A stretch of DNA of 64,000 nt. Source: Actinomadura mexicana. Its GTDB lineage: Bacteria > Actinomycetota > Actinomycetes > Streptosporangiales > Streptosporangiaceae. Below the pieces are notes generated by a model. That model saw only the letters and a list, made by a program, of their open reading frames with translations, was not told the DNA's origin and searched no databases. Made by a program: the position numbers and the translations under genes. The DNA is taken from NCBI RefSeq assembly GCF_900188105.1, contig NZ_FZNP01000001.1:62001-126000 (forward strand), read 5' to 3'. Below, in pieces: positions 17,094 to 25,741 of the stretch. Each line of letters starts with the position of its first letter. The stretch's first letter is position 1.

Positions 17094-17805
17094 TCATCCG
17101 GCCGGGTGCATCGCACGTTCCGCAGCCTGTCCCTCACCATCTCCAACGCTAGCCCGCTGAGGCGCCCCACCGGTCCACCCCAGAAAGAACCCGATCTGAC
17201 CGGGGTCAGGTGTCGAGGAGGAGTGCGCGGCGGAGGATTTCGAGGTGGGTGTAGCTGCTCGGTCCACGCCGCCGGAACGTCCCACGCGCCGGCGCCCTCG
17301 CAGGTCCAGCCCGTGACCGTGCCCGCGACCACAGTGCTGCGCTGCCCGGCCGGTGACATCTGCCGCGAGCCGCTCGGGATGCCCACCCTCCCGCGGTTCG
17401 CTCAGCCGCATGAAGTGGCGGTGCGCGGCGCGGCGGTCGCACACCCGCAGCGCCGGCGCGAGCTCCTCCCAGGTGGCTCCCGCCTCGCGGGCGGCCCCGA
17501 TCAGAGCGGCCTCCGTCGCGGCGAGCCGGTGGGCCAGGTGGTGGCGCATCGCCAGCGCCGCCAGGGCCTCATCCGCGCTCAACACGCGCCCGGCCCCCTC
17601 CAGTTCGATCCCGATGCTGGTCCCGGCCTTGTACACGGGGGTGTCTTTCAGGAGATAGAACTCCCGCGCGGTCACCGAAGCCACCGGCTCTTCCCAGATA
17701 AAGCAGGCCGTTCAGGGTGGGCAGTTCCTCGGGGTGGAGCCTGTAGGGGTCGCCGTAGTACTCGCGAAAGATCGGGCGGATATAGCTGACCGGCGAAGAC
17801 GGCAC
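17094..17805 (-). pseudogene. Frameshifted DNA-binding protein gene (HSP18-regulator-like helix-turn-helix)
   Basis: Two minus-strand frames together make one plausible protein. The first (from a GTG at 17805) gives 'SYIRPIFREYYGDPYRLHPE...NGLLYLG'. It then reads on seamlessly in the next frame as 'EEPVASVTAREFYLLKD...' after a one-base slip near 17690. The second part contains 'AREAGATWEELAPALRVCDRRAAHRHFMRL', which resembles the HTH of actinomycete HSP18-type regulators. After that helix the frame degenerates into arginine- and glycine-rich noise. I judge it a broken gene; a sequencing error at 17690 would restore the N-terminal part. Function unknown. Confidence 0.45.
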
Positions 17806-17893
17806 CGAGTTTCAAGGGGCCGGTCCGCGCCGACCTTCAGTCCGCCGGGTCGGGGGCGCGTCCCGACGGTGCGGTTTTGGGTGCTGCCGTGGC

Positions 17894-17922
17894 TGTGACA
17901 CGAGTTGGGATCACTTGTCACA
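17894..17922. repeat. Inverted repeat upstream of the integrase remnant
   Basis: TGTGACA (17894-17900) and TGTCACA (17916-17922) are perfect 7-bp inverted arms 15 bases apart. A second small palindrome with ATGTG/CACAT arms lies at 17990-18000. Both are in front of the integrase fragment and could be relics of an operator or recombination arm site. Confidence 0.4.
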
Positions 17923-18022
17923 CTGATCCGCCTCGGCTCGCGTCCGCCCAGCTCGCCGTCCGCCGCCCCGGAGGCGACTCGGCAACGTTATGTGTCACAT
18001 CCGCCCTGCGGAGGTCCCCGCC

Positions 18023-18470
18023 GTGTCCGTCGTCGCATTCCCCAGCCGATCCGGCCCGGCCGGCGCCTGCACGGTCCCTGCCGCCGTCGACCGGTACTCG
18101 GACCCATCGACCGCGACCACCCGCGCCAGCTACGACGACTCCCTCGCGCGGCTGATCGACGTCGCCGGCGGTACGGCCCCGGTCGTCGGCCTGTTGCCCG
18201 AGGACTTCGCCGCGGTGATGAACCGCTGGAACACTGCGGCGGCCGCCACCCGGAACCGGCACCTGTCCGCGCTCACCTCGTTCACGACCTGGGCGCAGCG
18301 CCAGGAGCTTTGGGAGACCAACCCGGACCGGCGGCTGACCCGCCGCAGGCCCGCCCGCCGCGGCGACCGCGCCATCCCTTGCGCCGGGCTGGACAGGCTG
18401 TTCACCGGTGACGGCCATGGGCTGCGCGAGCGGGTGCCGTGGCGGATGCTGTACGACACCGCCGGTAGCC
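18023..18470 (+). pseudogene. Truncated tyrosine integrase (N-terminal core-binding domain only)
   Basis: The frame encodes a SAM-like core-binding domain of a phage/ICE integrase: 'TTRASYDDSLARLIDVAG', 'NRWNTAAAATRNRHLSALTSFTTWAQRQ', 'NPDRRLTRRRPARRGDRAIP', then 'RMLYDTA'. At that point, where the catalytic domain should continue, similarity stops near base 18465 and the remaining frame is composition noise. None of the catalytic Arg, His-x-x-Arg or Tyr motifs follows. The gene is therefore cut at about one third of normal length and cannot recombine. A GTG at 18023 is the probable old start; an ATG at 17990 is also in frame. Confidence 0.7.
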
Positions 18471-18741
18471 GGGGCTCGTGCTACCTCTCTCGGTCCAGCG
18501 CGCAGACGAACTCCCTTGGTCGGTCACGCGGCTCAACCGTCACGCTACTGGTCGTGTTGCGCCAGACGATCGACACGTTCACGGATGTTCCGAACCTCGG
18601 GGGAGTCGAATGCTGCAAGCGCCCGGGACAGGTCTGCGGCCGACATGGGGGGGTGAAGCCCACTCTTCTGGCCGCACCTGCAACCGCGGGCCGCCGACAC
18701 GGCCATCCCCCAGCGTCCAGTGGGGCCGTGCCAATCGGATT
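18471..18741. other. Gap after the integrase remnant
   Basis: There is no convincing gene in these 271 bases. A 33-codon minus-strand frame (18545-18646, MSAADLSRALAAFDSPEVRN...) has protein-like composition but no ribosome-binding site. It may be the tail of a lost gene. Confidence 0.3.
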
Positions 18742-19218
18742 TCAGGAAGAGCGAATGTCCTTTACGTTCTGCACTCTTACTCCTTTTCGGTCACCTGTCA
18801 GCCCCGGCAGATGGGTGGCGTCGGCGGTCAAGATCAGCACATCAGGCTGTTGCCCTGCCGCCTCCGCACGGTCGGCGTACATGTGAGCAGTCGCGGCGAC
18901 CAAGGCGTCTACAACCTCCGTTGAGTCGAACCCCGCGTCACCGATCAGCTTCCCGGCGGTGCGGGCAAGGTCCTCGGTGACAGGCTCAACGACGGTCCTG
19001 GTGCTGGACAGCGCATGGTTCAGTTCCGTGTCCCGGTCGGAGCCGCGCAGGATCTCCGTCAGTACGACACTGGACGTGACCAAGCGTGCCTGCTTGCGCA
19101 GCGCAGCGGCGAAGAAGATCGCAACGTTGCGGTCGGTGGCGGCCTTGTTGATGGCGTCGTTGTCGAGTACCAGGATCCCGCCAAGTCGGGCAGCCCGACG
19201 GCCTCGAGCGGCGCTCAC
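18742..19218 (-). CDS. PIN-domain toxin (VapC-like ribonuclease)
   Basis: This 158-aa protein opens the PIN fold with 'GGILVLDNDAINKAA' (first acidic residues), followed by 'VTSSVVLTEILRG' (acidic E) and 'DSTEVVDALVAATAHMYAD' (further acidic residues), ending 'DVLILTADATHLPGL'. The spaced carboxylates are those expected of a Mg-dependent PIN ribonuclease. Its start overlaps the stop of the upstream RHH-type gene by 4 bases (ATGA), the standard antitoxin-then-toxin order. All acidic positions seem retained, so it should be active. Confidence 0.8.
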   Translation of the reverse strand: MSAARGRRAARLGGILVLDNDAINKAATDRNVAIFFAAALRKQARLVTSSVVLTEILRGSDRDTELNHALSSTRTVVEPVTEDLARTAGKLIGDAGFDSTEVVDALVAATAHMYADRAEAAGQQPDVLILTADATHLPGLTGDRKGVRVQNVKDIRSS

Positions 19219-19526
19219 TGATCTTGCGCAGACGGCCAGGCGGCGAGGGCGGCCTGGATCTCGTCCTCGCTGAACGGCCCGTGCCGTTCTTCCAGCTCGT
19301 CAACGAACTCGGCAAGGGCGTCGAGTTGGAGCTTGGCCGCGATCGCCTCATCAACGTAGGCGGAATCGGACAAGCCTAGCTTGCGGGCCTGTTCGCGGAT
19401 CTCGGCCTTGCGGCCGCGGCGGATGGTGGCCGACAACTTCTCGGTCGCGCTGTGCCCACTCGCGGCCTTGCGGCGCTTCGCGACACGGAGAGGCTGGTTG
19501 ACGGAAGTTCGCTTGGTGTCCACCAC
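19215..19526 (-). CDS. Antitoxin of PIN toxin (ribbon-helix-helix type)
   Basis: This 103-aa basic-to-acidic protein has a short RHH-like segment 'KLSATIRRGRKAEIREQARKLGLSDSAYVDEAI' (residues about 30-62) that should dimerise on DNA. An acidic C-terminal tail ('ELEERHGPFSEDEIQAALAAW') typically wraps and blocks the toxin. It starts with GTG 4 bases downstream of a perfect palindrome (19531-19547), consistent with autorepression by the toxin-antitoxin complex. Confidence 0.75.
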   Translation of the reverse strand: MVDTKRTSVNQPLRVAKRRKAASGHSATEKLSATIRRGRKAEIREQARKLGLSDSAYVDEAIAAKLQLDALAEFVDELEERHGPFSEDEIQAALAAWPSAQDQ

Positions 19527-19530
19527 TTAA

Positions 19531-19547
19531 TCCTACCAACGGTAGGA
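19531..19547. promoter_or_regulatory. Autoregulatory operator of the PIN/RHH toxin-antitoxin pair
   Basis: Perfect inverted repeat: TCCTACC (19531-19537), AAC, GGTAGGA (19541-19547). On the minus strand TAGGAT overlaps its proximal arm as a candidate -10 box, so binding would shut the operon. The -10 to start distance is very short, suggesting a leaderless mRNA. Confidence 0.65.
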
Positions 19548-19847
19548 GCCGACTGTCCCCGGCGAGAGGTTGGACCTCGCATGGGAGTTTGTCGAGCATG
19601 GCCTGACGGATCTCTTCGCGGCGGGACGCCAGATCGGCCCGCGTGACATTTCCCGGAGCCCTCTTGGTCGTCCGAGGAAGTGGGCACCATGAGTGATCGA
19701 CTCCTGTGTGTCCGAGGCCACCTCGAGGGGCGCGCTACACAGAGCGCAGGTTCGGTCTTGTTTCGGTGTGCTGGGAGATCAGTTGGTCGGCTAGGACGGC
19801 CTGTAGTTGGGTGATCTTTGCTTGGGCTTCGGCTTGTTGCCTCCCGC
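19548..19847. other. Gap between antitoxin promoter and excisionase
   Basis: In 300 bases I see no complete gene. On the minus strand a 38-codon stretch directly after the excisionase (ending near 19735, ...AEAQAKITQLQAVLADQLIS...) looks amphipathic but has no start codon of its own. It may be a remnant of the element. Confidence 0.3.
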
Positions 19848-20057
19848 TTAGGCGGCCCTCCGCTTCCTGGTCGGACGTGTGATCGGGGCGATGGTGCAGG
19901 TGGCGATGTAGGTGTTGAGCACGCTCTCGGCGATGCGGACGTGTCGGCCGAAGCGCTGGAACTCGATGCGGCGTTCTTCGATCCGTCGCCGGGGGAATCG
20001 CTCGGTGGTGCCGAGCCGCTCGGCGACTTCCACAACCGACAGACACCTCTCAGCCAC
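19848..20057 (-). CDS. Excisionase/helix-turn-helix protein of an integrative element
   Basis: This is a 69-aa MerR-like winged helix of the actinomycete Xis type: 'LSVVEVAERLGTTERFPRRRIEERRIEFQRFGRHVRI'. It directs excision together with the element's integrase, which is here truncated 2 kb away. The GTG start at 20057 is embedded in the end of the upstream ATPase remnant, as in pSAM2-like elements where rep, xis and int follow one another. The gene itself is intact. Confidence 0.8.
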   Translation of the reverse strand: MAERCLSVVEVAERLGTTERFPRRRIEERRIEFQRFGRHVRIAESVLNTYIATCTIAPITRPTRKRRAA

Positions 20058-20059
20058 GT

Positions 20060-20668
20060 GTCCGGCAGGCTGTAGCGGCTTGCGCTGTCCGTGGTCAGGA
20101 GCTTTTCTTCGGCCATGCGCCGACGGGTCTTCTTGACGTTGGATTCGCCGAGGGCGGCCCCTTGAGCGATGGCCCGCGGGCCGCTGCCAGGGTTGGCGCG
20201 CTGGTAGCGCAGGATCACCGCGCGTGTGTCGGTGGTCTGGTGCTCGTCGGCCGGACCGTCCAGGAGCGACCACGCGCCGGACGCCGGGTCGAACGACAGG
20301 GCGTATTCGGCCTCGTCCACGTCGCGGCCGGTGACGTAGAGCACGCCGTCGGCCTGGCCACGGGCGCGTTTGCGGACGAGTGTTGCGTCAGCGGCTCCGG
20401 CAATGCCGTTGGTGCCGGACACGTCGGCGAGGAAGTCGTCCGAGGCCATCTTGCGAACATGGTGTACGAGCACGAACGGCACGGCGTAGGCGTCGGCCAG
20501 TCGCTTGATGGCGCCGACGGCGGCGTAGTCGGCTTCGTAGGCCGAGGCGCCGACCGGGGCGACGCCTCGGATCTTGGCGAACACGTCGATGACGACCATG
20601 CGCGCGTCGCGGTTGCGGTCGAGCCATCCGGCGATCGCCTCGTCCCCGCCCTGCCCGATCTGCGGCAA
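20060..20668 (-). pseudogene. Truncated RecA/DnaB-fold replication ATPase of an integrative element
   Basis: About 200 codons of the C-terminal half of a RepA-like hexameric ATPase remain: Walker B 'ARMVVIDVFAKIRG', then 'FVLVHHVRKMASDDFLADVSGTNGIAGAADATLVRKRAR', and a C-terminal winged helix 'SRYSLP'. The N-terminal half with Walker A is missing beyond 20668, where the sequence turns into unrelated GC-rich DNA, and only a TTG could serve as start. The normal stop after RYSLP is also absent and the frame runs on over xis, so both ends are damaged. Confidence 0.65.
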
Positions 20669-20726
20669 GCGGTGGTGGTGAGGCCGCCCCCGGGCGGAGC
20701 CCGGCCAGCCGCTTCTTCTCGCGGCC

Positions 20727-20942
20727 CTAATCGCTTCGACTGGCCCGTCGATCCTGCAGGCGTCGGAGCGCCAGAGTGATGACCGCAGTTACGAAACCGA
20801 CAAGAAACCCAGCGAGCGCCCCCAGCACCCCGGTTCCGATGACGGAGTCGCTGTTTGGATGGTCGACATCTTGTAGGTAAGTGCCTACAGCACCGACCAG
20901 GAGGCCAGTACTTAGTCCGACTGCGGTGTACTTTCCGAACAT
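20727..20942 (-). CDS. Small two-helix membrane protein, unknown function
   Basis: This is a 71-aa protein with two predicted membrane helices ('TAVGLSTGLLVGAVGTYL' and 'GTGVLGALAGFLVGFVTAVITLAL') and a basic C terminus (RRLQDRRASRSD), so the tail is probably cytoplasmic. It begins with ATG at 20942; the ribosome-binding site is weak (GAGG). It stands at the border between the decayed element and the kinase genes. I do not recognise the family. Confidence 0.5.
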   Translation of the reverse strand: MFGKYTAVGLSTGLLVGAVGTYLQDVDHPNSDSVIGTGVLGALAGFLVGFVTAVITLALRRLQDRRASRSD

Positions 20943-21239
20943 GTGATCGCCTCGGGTGTGGGTGAGGCCGTATGAGTCGATCGCGAGTGGATCAAAACCT
21001 CTGCCGGGACGCGAGCCAGCACTTTACTTACCCTCGGACGAATCAGGCTACCGACTCCAAGGCGCTCGCGCCGCTTGCGCGGCCGGGCGCCGCGCCGCGC
21101 CGCGTGCGGCGTGGGTGCCGGTCACCGGTGGTGGGCGCCCGGCCGCGCACCGGTGCCCCGGCCGCACATGCCCGCCGGGTTTGGTGGTCAGGATTCGATA
21201 GTCTTACAGACATAGTTGTTCTGTCGAGGTGGGAGCGGG
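20943..21239. other. Gap upstream of the kinase operon
   Basis: 297 bases without a gene. The last 50 bases before the kinase start are the most AT-rich (GATTCGATAGTCTTACAGACATAGTTG) and presumably hold the promoter, but I cannot assign a confident -35/-10 pair. Confidence 0.35.
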
Positions 21240-23336
21240 ATGGGGCCACTTCAGCCGGGGGATCCCGTCGGTGTCGGCGGGTACCGGGTCCTCGCCCGGC
21301 TCGGCGCGGGCGGGATGGGTGTCGTCTACCTCGCCCGGTCGCCGGGCGGTCGGCTGGCGGCCCTCAAGCTCATCCGGTCGGACTCCGCCGGCGACCCGGG
21401 CTTCCGGGAGCGGTTCCGCCGCGAGATCGCCGCCGCGGGCAAGGTCAGCGGCCTGTACACGGCTCCCGTGCTGGACGCCGACGCCGACGCGCCGCAGCCC
21501 TGGTTCGCCGCCGCCTTCGTTCCCGCGCTGACGCTGAAAGAGGCCGTCGAGGACGGCGGGGCGCTGCCCGAACCCGCCGTCCGCGCTCTGGGCGCGGGGC
21601 TCGCGGAGGCGCTGCAGGCCGTCCACGGGGCGGGGCTGGTACACCGCGATCTCAAGCCCGGCAACGTCCTGCTGGCCGAGGACGGCCCCAAGATCATCGA
21701 CTTCGGGATCGCCAAGGTCGTCGACGCCACGCAGATCACCCGCACCGGCGGCATGATCGGCACGCTGGCGTACCTGGCGCCCGAGCAGATCGCCGGTGCC
21801 AAGGACGCGGGGCCCGGGGCGGACGTGTTCGCGCTGGGGGGCGTGCTGGTCTACGCGGCCACGGGAGCCCGGCCGTTCGGCGAGGGCGACCCGGGCGCGC
21901 TGCTCTACGAGATCATGTACGGCGAGCCCGGTCTGGACGGGCTGCCCGCGTCGCTGCGGAGCATTCTGGCCGCCTGCCTGGACAAGGAACCGGCCCGGCG
22001 GCCTCCACTCGCGGACGTGCTCGCGGCGCTGACCCCCGCCGACCCTTCGGCGCTCATCTCCCCCGCCCTGCGCCGGGCCCTGGCGGCCAGGGAGGCCGAG
22101 GCGAACCGGATCTCGTCCGGGCCCGTGACGCTGCCGCCGCCGCTGCCGAGGATCGAGGAGGCGGTCCCCGGCGGCCTGCGGCGGCGACGCGTCCTGGGGC
22201 TGGCCGCCGGGGCGGCGGTCGCCGTGACCGGCATGGGGGCCGGGACGGCGGGCTGGGCCCTGGCGGGCGGGAAGTCCAAGCCCGCCAGGCCCGCGCCCCG
22301 CGGGACCGCCCTCGCCGCGGCGCCCGCGCCGGCGTGGACCTTCGTCCCGCCCGCGTCCGTCTCGTCCGACGACTCGCACCTGCTGGTCGCGGACGGTGTC
22401 GTGCTGTGGGGCGGCGACGACGCGACGTACGGGGTCGACGCCGCGTCAGGGCGGCGGCTGTGGACGGCGGACGTCAGGATGTTCGCGGGCTGCGCCGTCC
22501 ACGGGTCGACGTTGATCCTCCCGAACGGCGGCGGAACCGACGACGAGAAGACGACGATCACCCTGGTCGACGCGGCGTCCGGTGAGCCGACGCATCTGCC
22601 GATGCCCGACGGCGCGTTTCCCGGTTCCGTCTTCGGCGTGGCCGGCGGCGCGGTCCTGCTGGAATCGGGGACGTACTCGGACGAGGACTCCCCGGCCGTG
22701 TGGGCCGTGGAGCTCGCCGGCGGCAAGGCCCGGTGGCGGCTTCCCCTCGCCGACTCGGTCGTCGAGGGCGCGGTCGACCGGAACGGCCTGTACCTCAATG
22801 TCGAGCACACGCTCAGCGCCGTCGACCTCGCCACCGGTCGCAGGCGCCGGAGCGTCGACTGGTCCAGATCCGGGCAGGACTGGCCGACCCAGGCCATCGC
22901 GGTCGCCGGCGGCAGGGTCTTCGGGAACTTCGCCGACACGCTCCAGGCGGTCGACACGGCCGGCGGGAAGACGGTGTGGTCGCGGGCCACCGGCGCGGAC
23001 TCGCCCTCCGTCCTGCTCGCGGCCGGCAAGGTGATCTTCAGGGGGGACGACCTGCACGCCCACGACCGCGCGACCGGCGCCCCCGCGTGGACGCTGGCCG
23101 GCCCGGCGAAGTTCGTCGACGAGCCGGGGCACGACGCGGCGTCGGACGACGTCCTCGCGGCCGCGTTCAGCGACGGCTCGACCAACGGCTTCTTCGCCGC
23201 CACGGCCTCCGGCCGGGGGCTGTGGGCGCACTGGGGCGACGTCCCCCGCGCCGAGGACTGGGACGTCGTCGTGTCCGGCTCGTCGATCTTCGCGACCGAT
23301 CATCAGCGGCTGCTCTGCTTCCGGGCGGACTCGTGA
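21240..23336 (+). CDS. AfsK-like membrane Ser/Thr protein kinase with PQQ-type beta-propeller
   Basis: This 698-aa protein has a kinase domain (about 10-265), a linker, one membrane helix after an RRRR stretch (about 315-340), and an extracellular WD/PQQ-like propeller to the C terminus. The kinase domain has Gly loop GAGGMG, 'ALKLI' Lys, HRDLKPGN and DFGIAK, all intact. The propeller has repeated 'VDAASGRRLW', 'AVDLATGRRRR' and 'AVDTAGGKTVW' blades. The kinase resembles AfsK of Streptomyces, which links outside signals to antibiotic and morphology control. The ATG at 21240 follows GGGAGCGGG. It is coupled by GTGA overlap to a second kinase of the same design. Confidence 0.88.
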   Translation: MGPLQPGDPVGVGGYRVLARLGAGGMGVVYLARSPGGRLAALKLIRSDSAGDPGFRERFRREIAAAGKVSGLYTAPVLDADADAPQPWFAAAFVPALTLKEAVEDGGALPEPAVRALGAGLAEALQAVHGAGLVHRDLKPGNVLLAEDGPKIIDFGIAKVVDATQITRTGGMIGTLAYLAPEQIAGAKDAGPGADVFALGGVLVYAATGARPFGEGDPGALLYEIMYGEPGLDGLPASLRSILAACLDKEPARRPPLADVLAALTPADPSALISPALRRALAAREAEANRISSGPVTLPPPLPRIEEAVPGGLRRRRVLGLAAGAAVAVTGMGAGTAGWALAGGKSKPARPAPRGTALAAAPAPAWTFVPPASVSSDDSHLLVADGVVLWGGDDATYGVDAASGRRLWTADVRMFAGCAVHGSTLILPNGGGTDDEKTTITLVDAASGEPTHLPMPDGAFPGSVFGVAGGAVLLESGTYSDEDSPAVWAVELAGGKARWRLPLADSVVEGAVDRNGLYLNVEHTLSAVDLATGRRRRSVDWSRSGQDWPTQAIAVAGGRVFGNFADTLQAVDTAGGKTVWSRATGADSPSVLLAAGKVIFRGDDLHAHDRATGAPAWTLAGPAKFVDEPGHDAASDDVLAAAFSDGSTNGFFAATASGRGLWAHWGDVPRAEDWDVVVSGSSIFATDHQRLLCFRADS

Positions 23337-25501
23337 CGGCCCCGCCAGTGCCCGAGGACCCCGACCGCATCGGCAGGTACCGGGTGCTGCGGCGGCTGGG
23401 CGAGGGCGGCATGGGACGGGTCTACCTGGGCGCGTCCCCGGCCGGGCGGGCGGTGGCGATCAAGGTGGTGCGGCCGGAGCTCGCCGGGGACCCGGAGTTC
23501 CGGGCCAGGTTCCGGGCCGAGGTCGCGGCGGCCCAGCGGGTCGGCGGCGCGTTCACCAGCCCGGTGGTCGATGCCGAACCGGACGGGGCCGTCCCGTGGC
23601 TGGCGACCGCGTACGTCAACGGCCTCAGCCTGAAGGAGACGGTCGAACGGTACGGGCCGATGCCCGAGCCGCTGCTGCGCACGCTCGGCGCCGGGCTGGG
23701 CGAGGCGCTGATCGCGATCCACGCGGCGGGGCTGCTGCACCGCGACCTCAAACCGGCCAACATCCTGCTGGCCAAGGACGGGCCCCGGGTCATCGACTTC
23801 GGCATCAGCAGGGCCGCCGACCGTGACGCGTCCGCCCACGGGCCCACCCGGGCGCTCACCTCCGAGGGGCAGATCATCGGCTCCCCCGGCTACATGTCCC
23901 CGGAGCAGATCCGCGGCGGGACGCTCACCGCGTCCGCCGACGTGTTCGCCTTCGGGGCCGTGCTGGCCTTCGCCGCCACCGGTCGTCCCCCGTTCGGCAG
24001 GGACGAGCTGCCCGCGGTCATTCACCGGACCCTGCACGAGGCGCCCGATCTGAACGGCGTACCGGCCTCCCTGGAGCGGATGGTGGCCGCGTGCCTGAGC
24101 CGCGACCCCGGTGAACGCCCGCCCACCGGCCTGCTGCCGTCACTGCTGGCGGCCGAGCCGGTGGCCCCCGGCTGGCTTCCGGGCACCCTCGGCGAGGAGC
24201 TGCGGCAGCGGGAGGACACGCTCCTCCTGGATCTGCGGGAGATCGCCAAGGCCCGCACCCGCCGGCGGCTGCTGCTCGGCGGTGCCGCCGCCGCGGGACT
24301 CGCCGTCATCGGCGGCGGGACGGCCGCGGCACTGGCCGCGGCCGGCGGCGGGGCCGGACGGAGGCCCGCTCCGCCGAAGCTGCTGTGGCGGACGACGATC
24401 GACGACCTCGGCGACCGGGCCTTCTCCGGCGAGGCCCTCTCCCGGACGGTCGTCTCCCACGACGAGAGGCAGTTCTACCGCTGCCATTCGCTCGAAACCG
24501 GGCGGCGGCTGTGGTCCGGCGAGTTCTCCGTCGCGGCCACCGGACCGAACCTGATCTACGGGGTCCCGGAAGGCGGCGACCGGCTGATCGCCATTGACGA
24601 GTCCCACAAGGTCAGGTGGACCAGCGACGTGGGCGACGTGATCGCCAACCCCGAGCTGATGGGGCCGGACGGCGGGACGCTCGTCCTCGCCGGGCACAAC
24701 CGCACCATCATCGGCGTGGACGCCGCCACCGGCACGCGGCTCTGGGCCCACGAGTGGTCCTCCAAGACGTCCATCGACTTCCTCTACGGCATCACGAACC
24801 GCACCCTCGTCGCGATCGGCGTCCAGGGGACGAACAGCCTGCTCATCGGGCTCGACACCGCGACGGGCGCGCTCCGCTGGGCCGATCCGGACGGGAGCCT
24901 GACCGTCGTCCCCGAGGGCGGCGGGAACCTGATCTTCCGCAACCCGTCGGGCGTCAGGCTCGACGCGCTGGCCGCCGATTCGGGCCGCAGGCTCTGGACC
25001 GCCCTGCTTCCCAAGGCCGCGGCGGAGCCCGCCCGCGAGAAGCAGCTCTCGCCGGGCTTCACCGTGGCCGGCGGGACGGTCTACACCGGCAGCCCGACCC
25101 TGTACGCCCTGGACGCGTCCACCGGCCGGGAGCGGTGGACCTACACACCGGCCTCGCCCGGCGGGCAGGAGCGGAGTTTCCTGGTCAGCGGGAAGTACGC
25201 CTACATCCTCGACAATCCGCAGCTCATCGCGCTCGACGCCCGCACCGGCCGCCGGGTCTGGTCGGTCAACACGCCCGCGACCCGCCCCGCCCGGCTGATC
25301 GCCGCCGGCGGAATGATCTGCCTTGGCGTGACCGGCGCCACCGGCGCGGGACTCTACGGCTGGGACGCCGAAACGGGCGAGCTCGTCTGGAACCACCCCG
25401 CCCCCGCCTCCGCGCCGACCAAGCGATGGGCGCTCACCACCCGCGACCGCACCCTCGTGGCCACCCAGGACAAAACCCTCTTCGCCTTCCGTCTCTCCTG
25501 A
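23333..25501 (+). CDS. Second AfsK-like Ser/Thr protein kinase with PQQ-type propeller
   Basis: This 722-aa paralogue of the preceding gene has GEGGMG, 'AIKVV', HRDLKPAN and DFGIS intact. Its membrane helix follows RRR ('LLLGGAAAAGLAVIGG', about 312-335), and its propeller repeats include 'LDTATGALRW', 'LDASTGRERW' and 'LDARTGRRVW'. The GTG start overlaps the first kinase's TGA, so the two are made together and may heterodimerise or cross-phosphorylate (inference). The kinase halves are clearly related whereas the propellers are more diverged, suggesting duplication followed by a change of ligand. A terminator hairpin follows 12 bases after the stop. Confidence 0.88.
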   Translation: MTAPPVPEDPDRIGRYRVLRRLGEGGMGRVYLGASPAGRAVAIKVVRPELAGDPEFRARFRAEVAAAQRVGGAFTSPVVDAEPDGAVPWLATAYVNGLSLKETVERYGPMPEPLLRTLGAGLGEALIAIHAAGLLHRDLKPANILLAKDGPRVIDFGISRAADRDASAHGPTRALTSEGQIIGSPGYMSPEQIRGGTLTASADVFAFGAVLAFAATGRPPFGRDELPAVIHRTLHEAPDLNGVPASLERMVAACLSRDPGERPPTGLLPSLLAAEPVAPGWLPGTLGEELRQREDTLLLDLREIAKARTRRRLLLGGAAAAGLAVIGGGTAAALAAAGGGAGRRPAPPKLLWRTTIDDLGDRAFSGEALSRTVVSHDERQFYRCHSLETGRRLWSGEFSVAATGPNLIYGVPEGGDRLIAIDESHKVRWTSDVGDVIANPELMGPDGGTLVLAGHNRTIIGVDAATGTRLWAHEWSSKTSIDFLYGITNRTLVAIGVQGTNSLLIGLDTATGALRWADPDGSLTVVPEGGGNLIFRNPSGVRLDALAADSGRRLWTALLPKAAAEPAREKQLSPGFTVAGGTVYTGSPTLYALDASTGRERWTYTPASPGGQERSFLVSGKYAYILDNPQLIALDARTGRRVWSVNTPATRPARLIAAGGMICLGVTGATGAGLYGWDAETGELVWNHPAPASAPTKRWALTTRDRTLVATQDKTLFAFRLS

Positions 25502-25513
25502 GGCGAGTGTGCC

Positions 25514-25533
25514 GCGGCCGTGACGACGGCCGC
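25514..25533 (+). terminator. Hairpin terminator of the kinase operon
   Basis: GCGGCCGT (25514-25521) and ACGGCCGC (25526-25533) form a perfect 8-bp stem with a 4-base loop, starting 13 bases after the second kinase stop. Confidence 0.6.
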
Positions 25534-25741
25534 CGCCAGGCCGGGCGGCGCCCCTTTCCGATGGCCCGGACGCCCGGCTCGACGGCCCGGCAAGGCCGTG
25601 CGCTCGGCCGAGAGGCGGGGCCGGGCGGGTTGGAGCCGCTCCGCCATCTGGCGCTCGGACGGTGCGGTCCTGCGGGGGGGTGTTCGCTTCACTCCTCGTA
25701 GCTGGGAATGGGAGGGTTGGAGGCGTCGAGGTCAGGGAGGG

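Noticed and set aside
17000..21000. tRNA attachment site for the integrative element
   Set aside because: I looked for a T-loop and acceptor pattern on both strands and saw none; no flanking direct repeat was found by eye.
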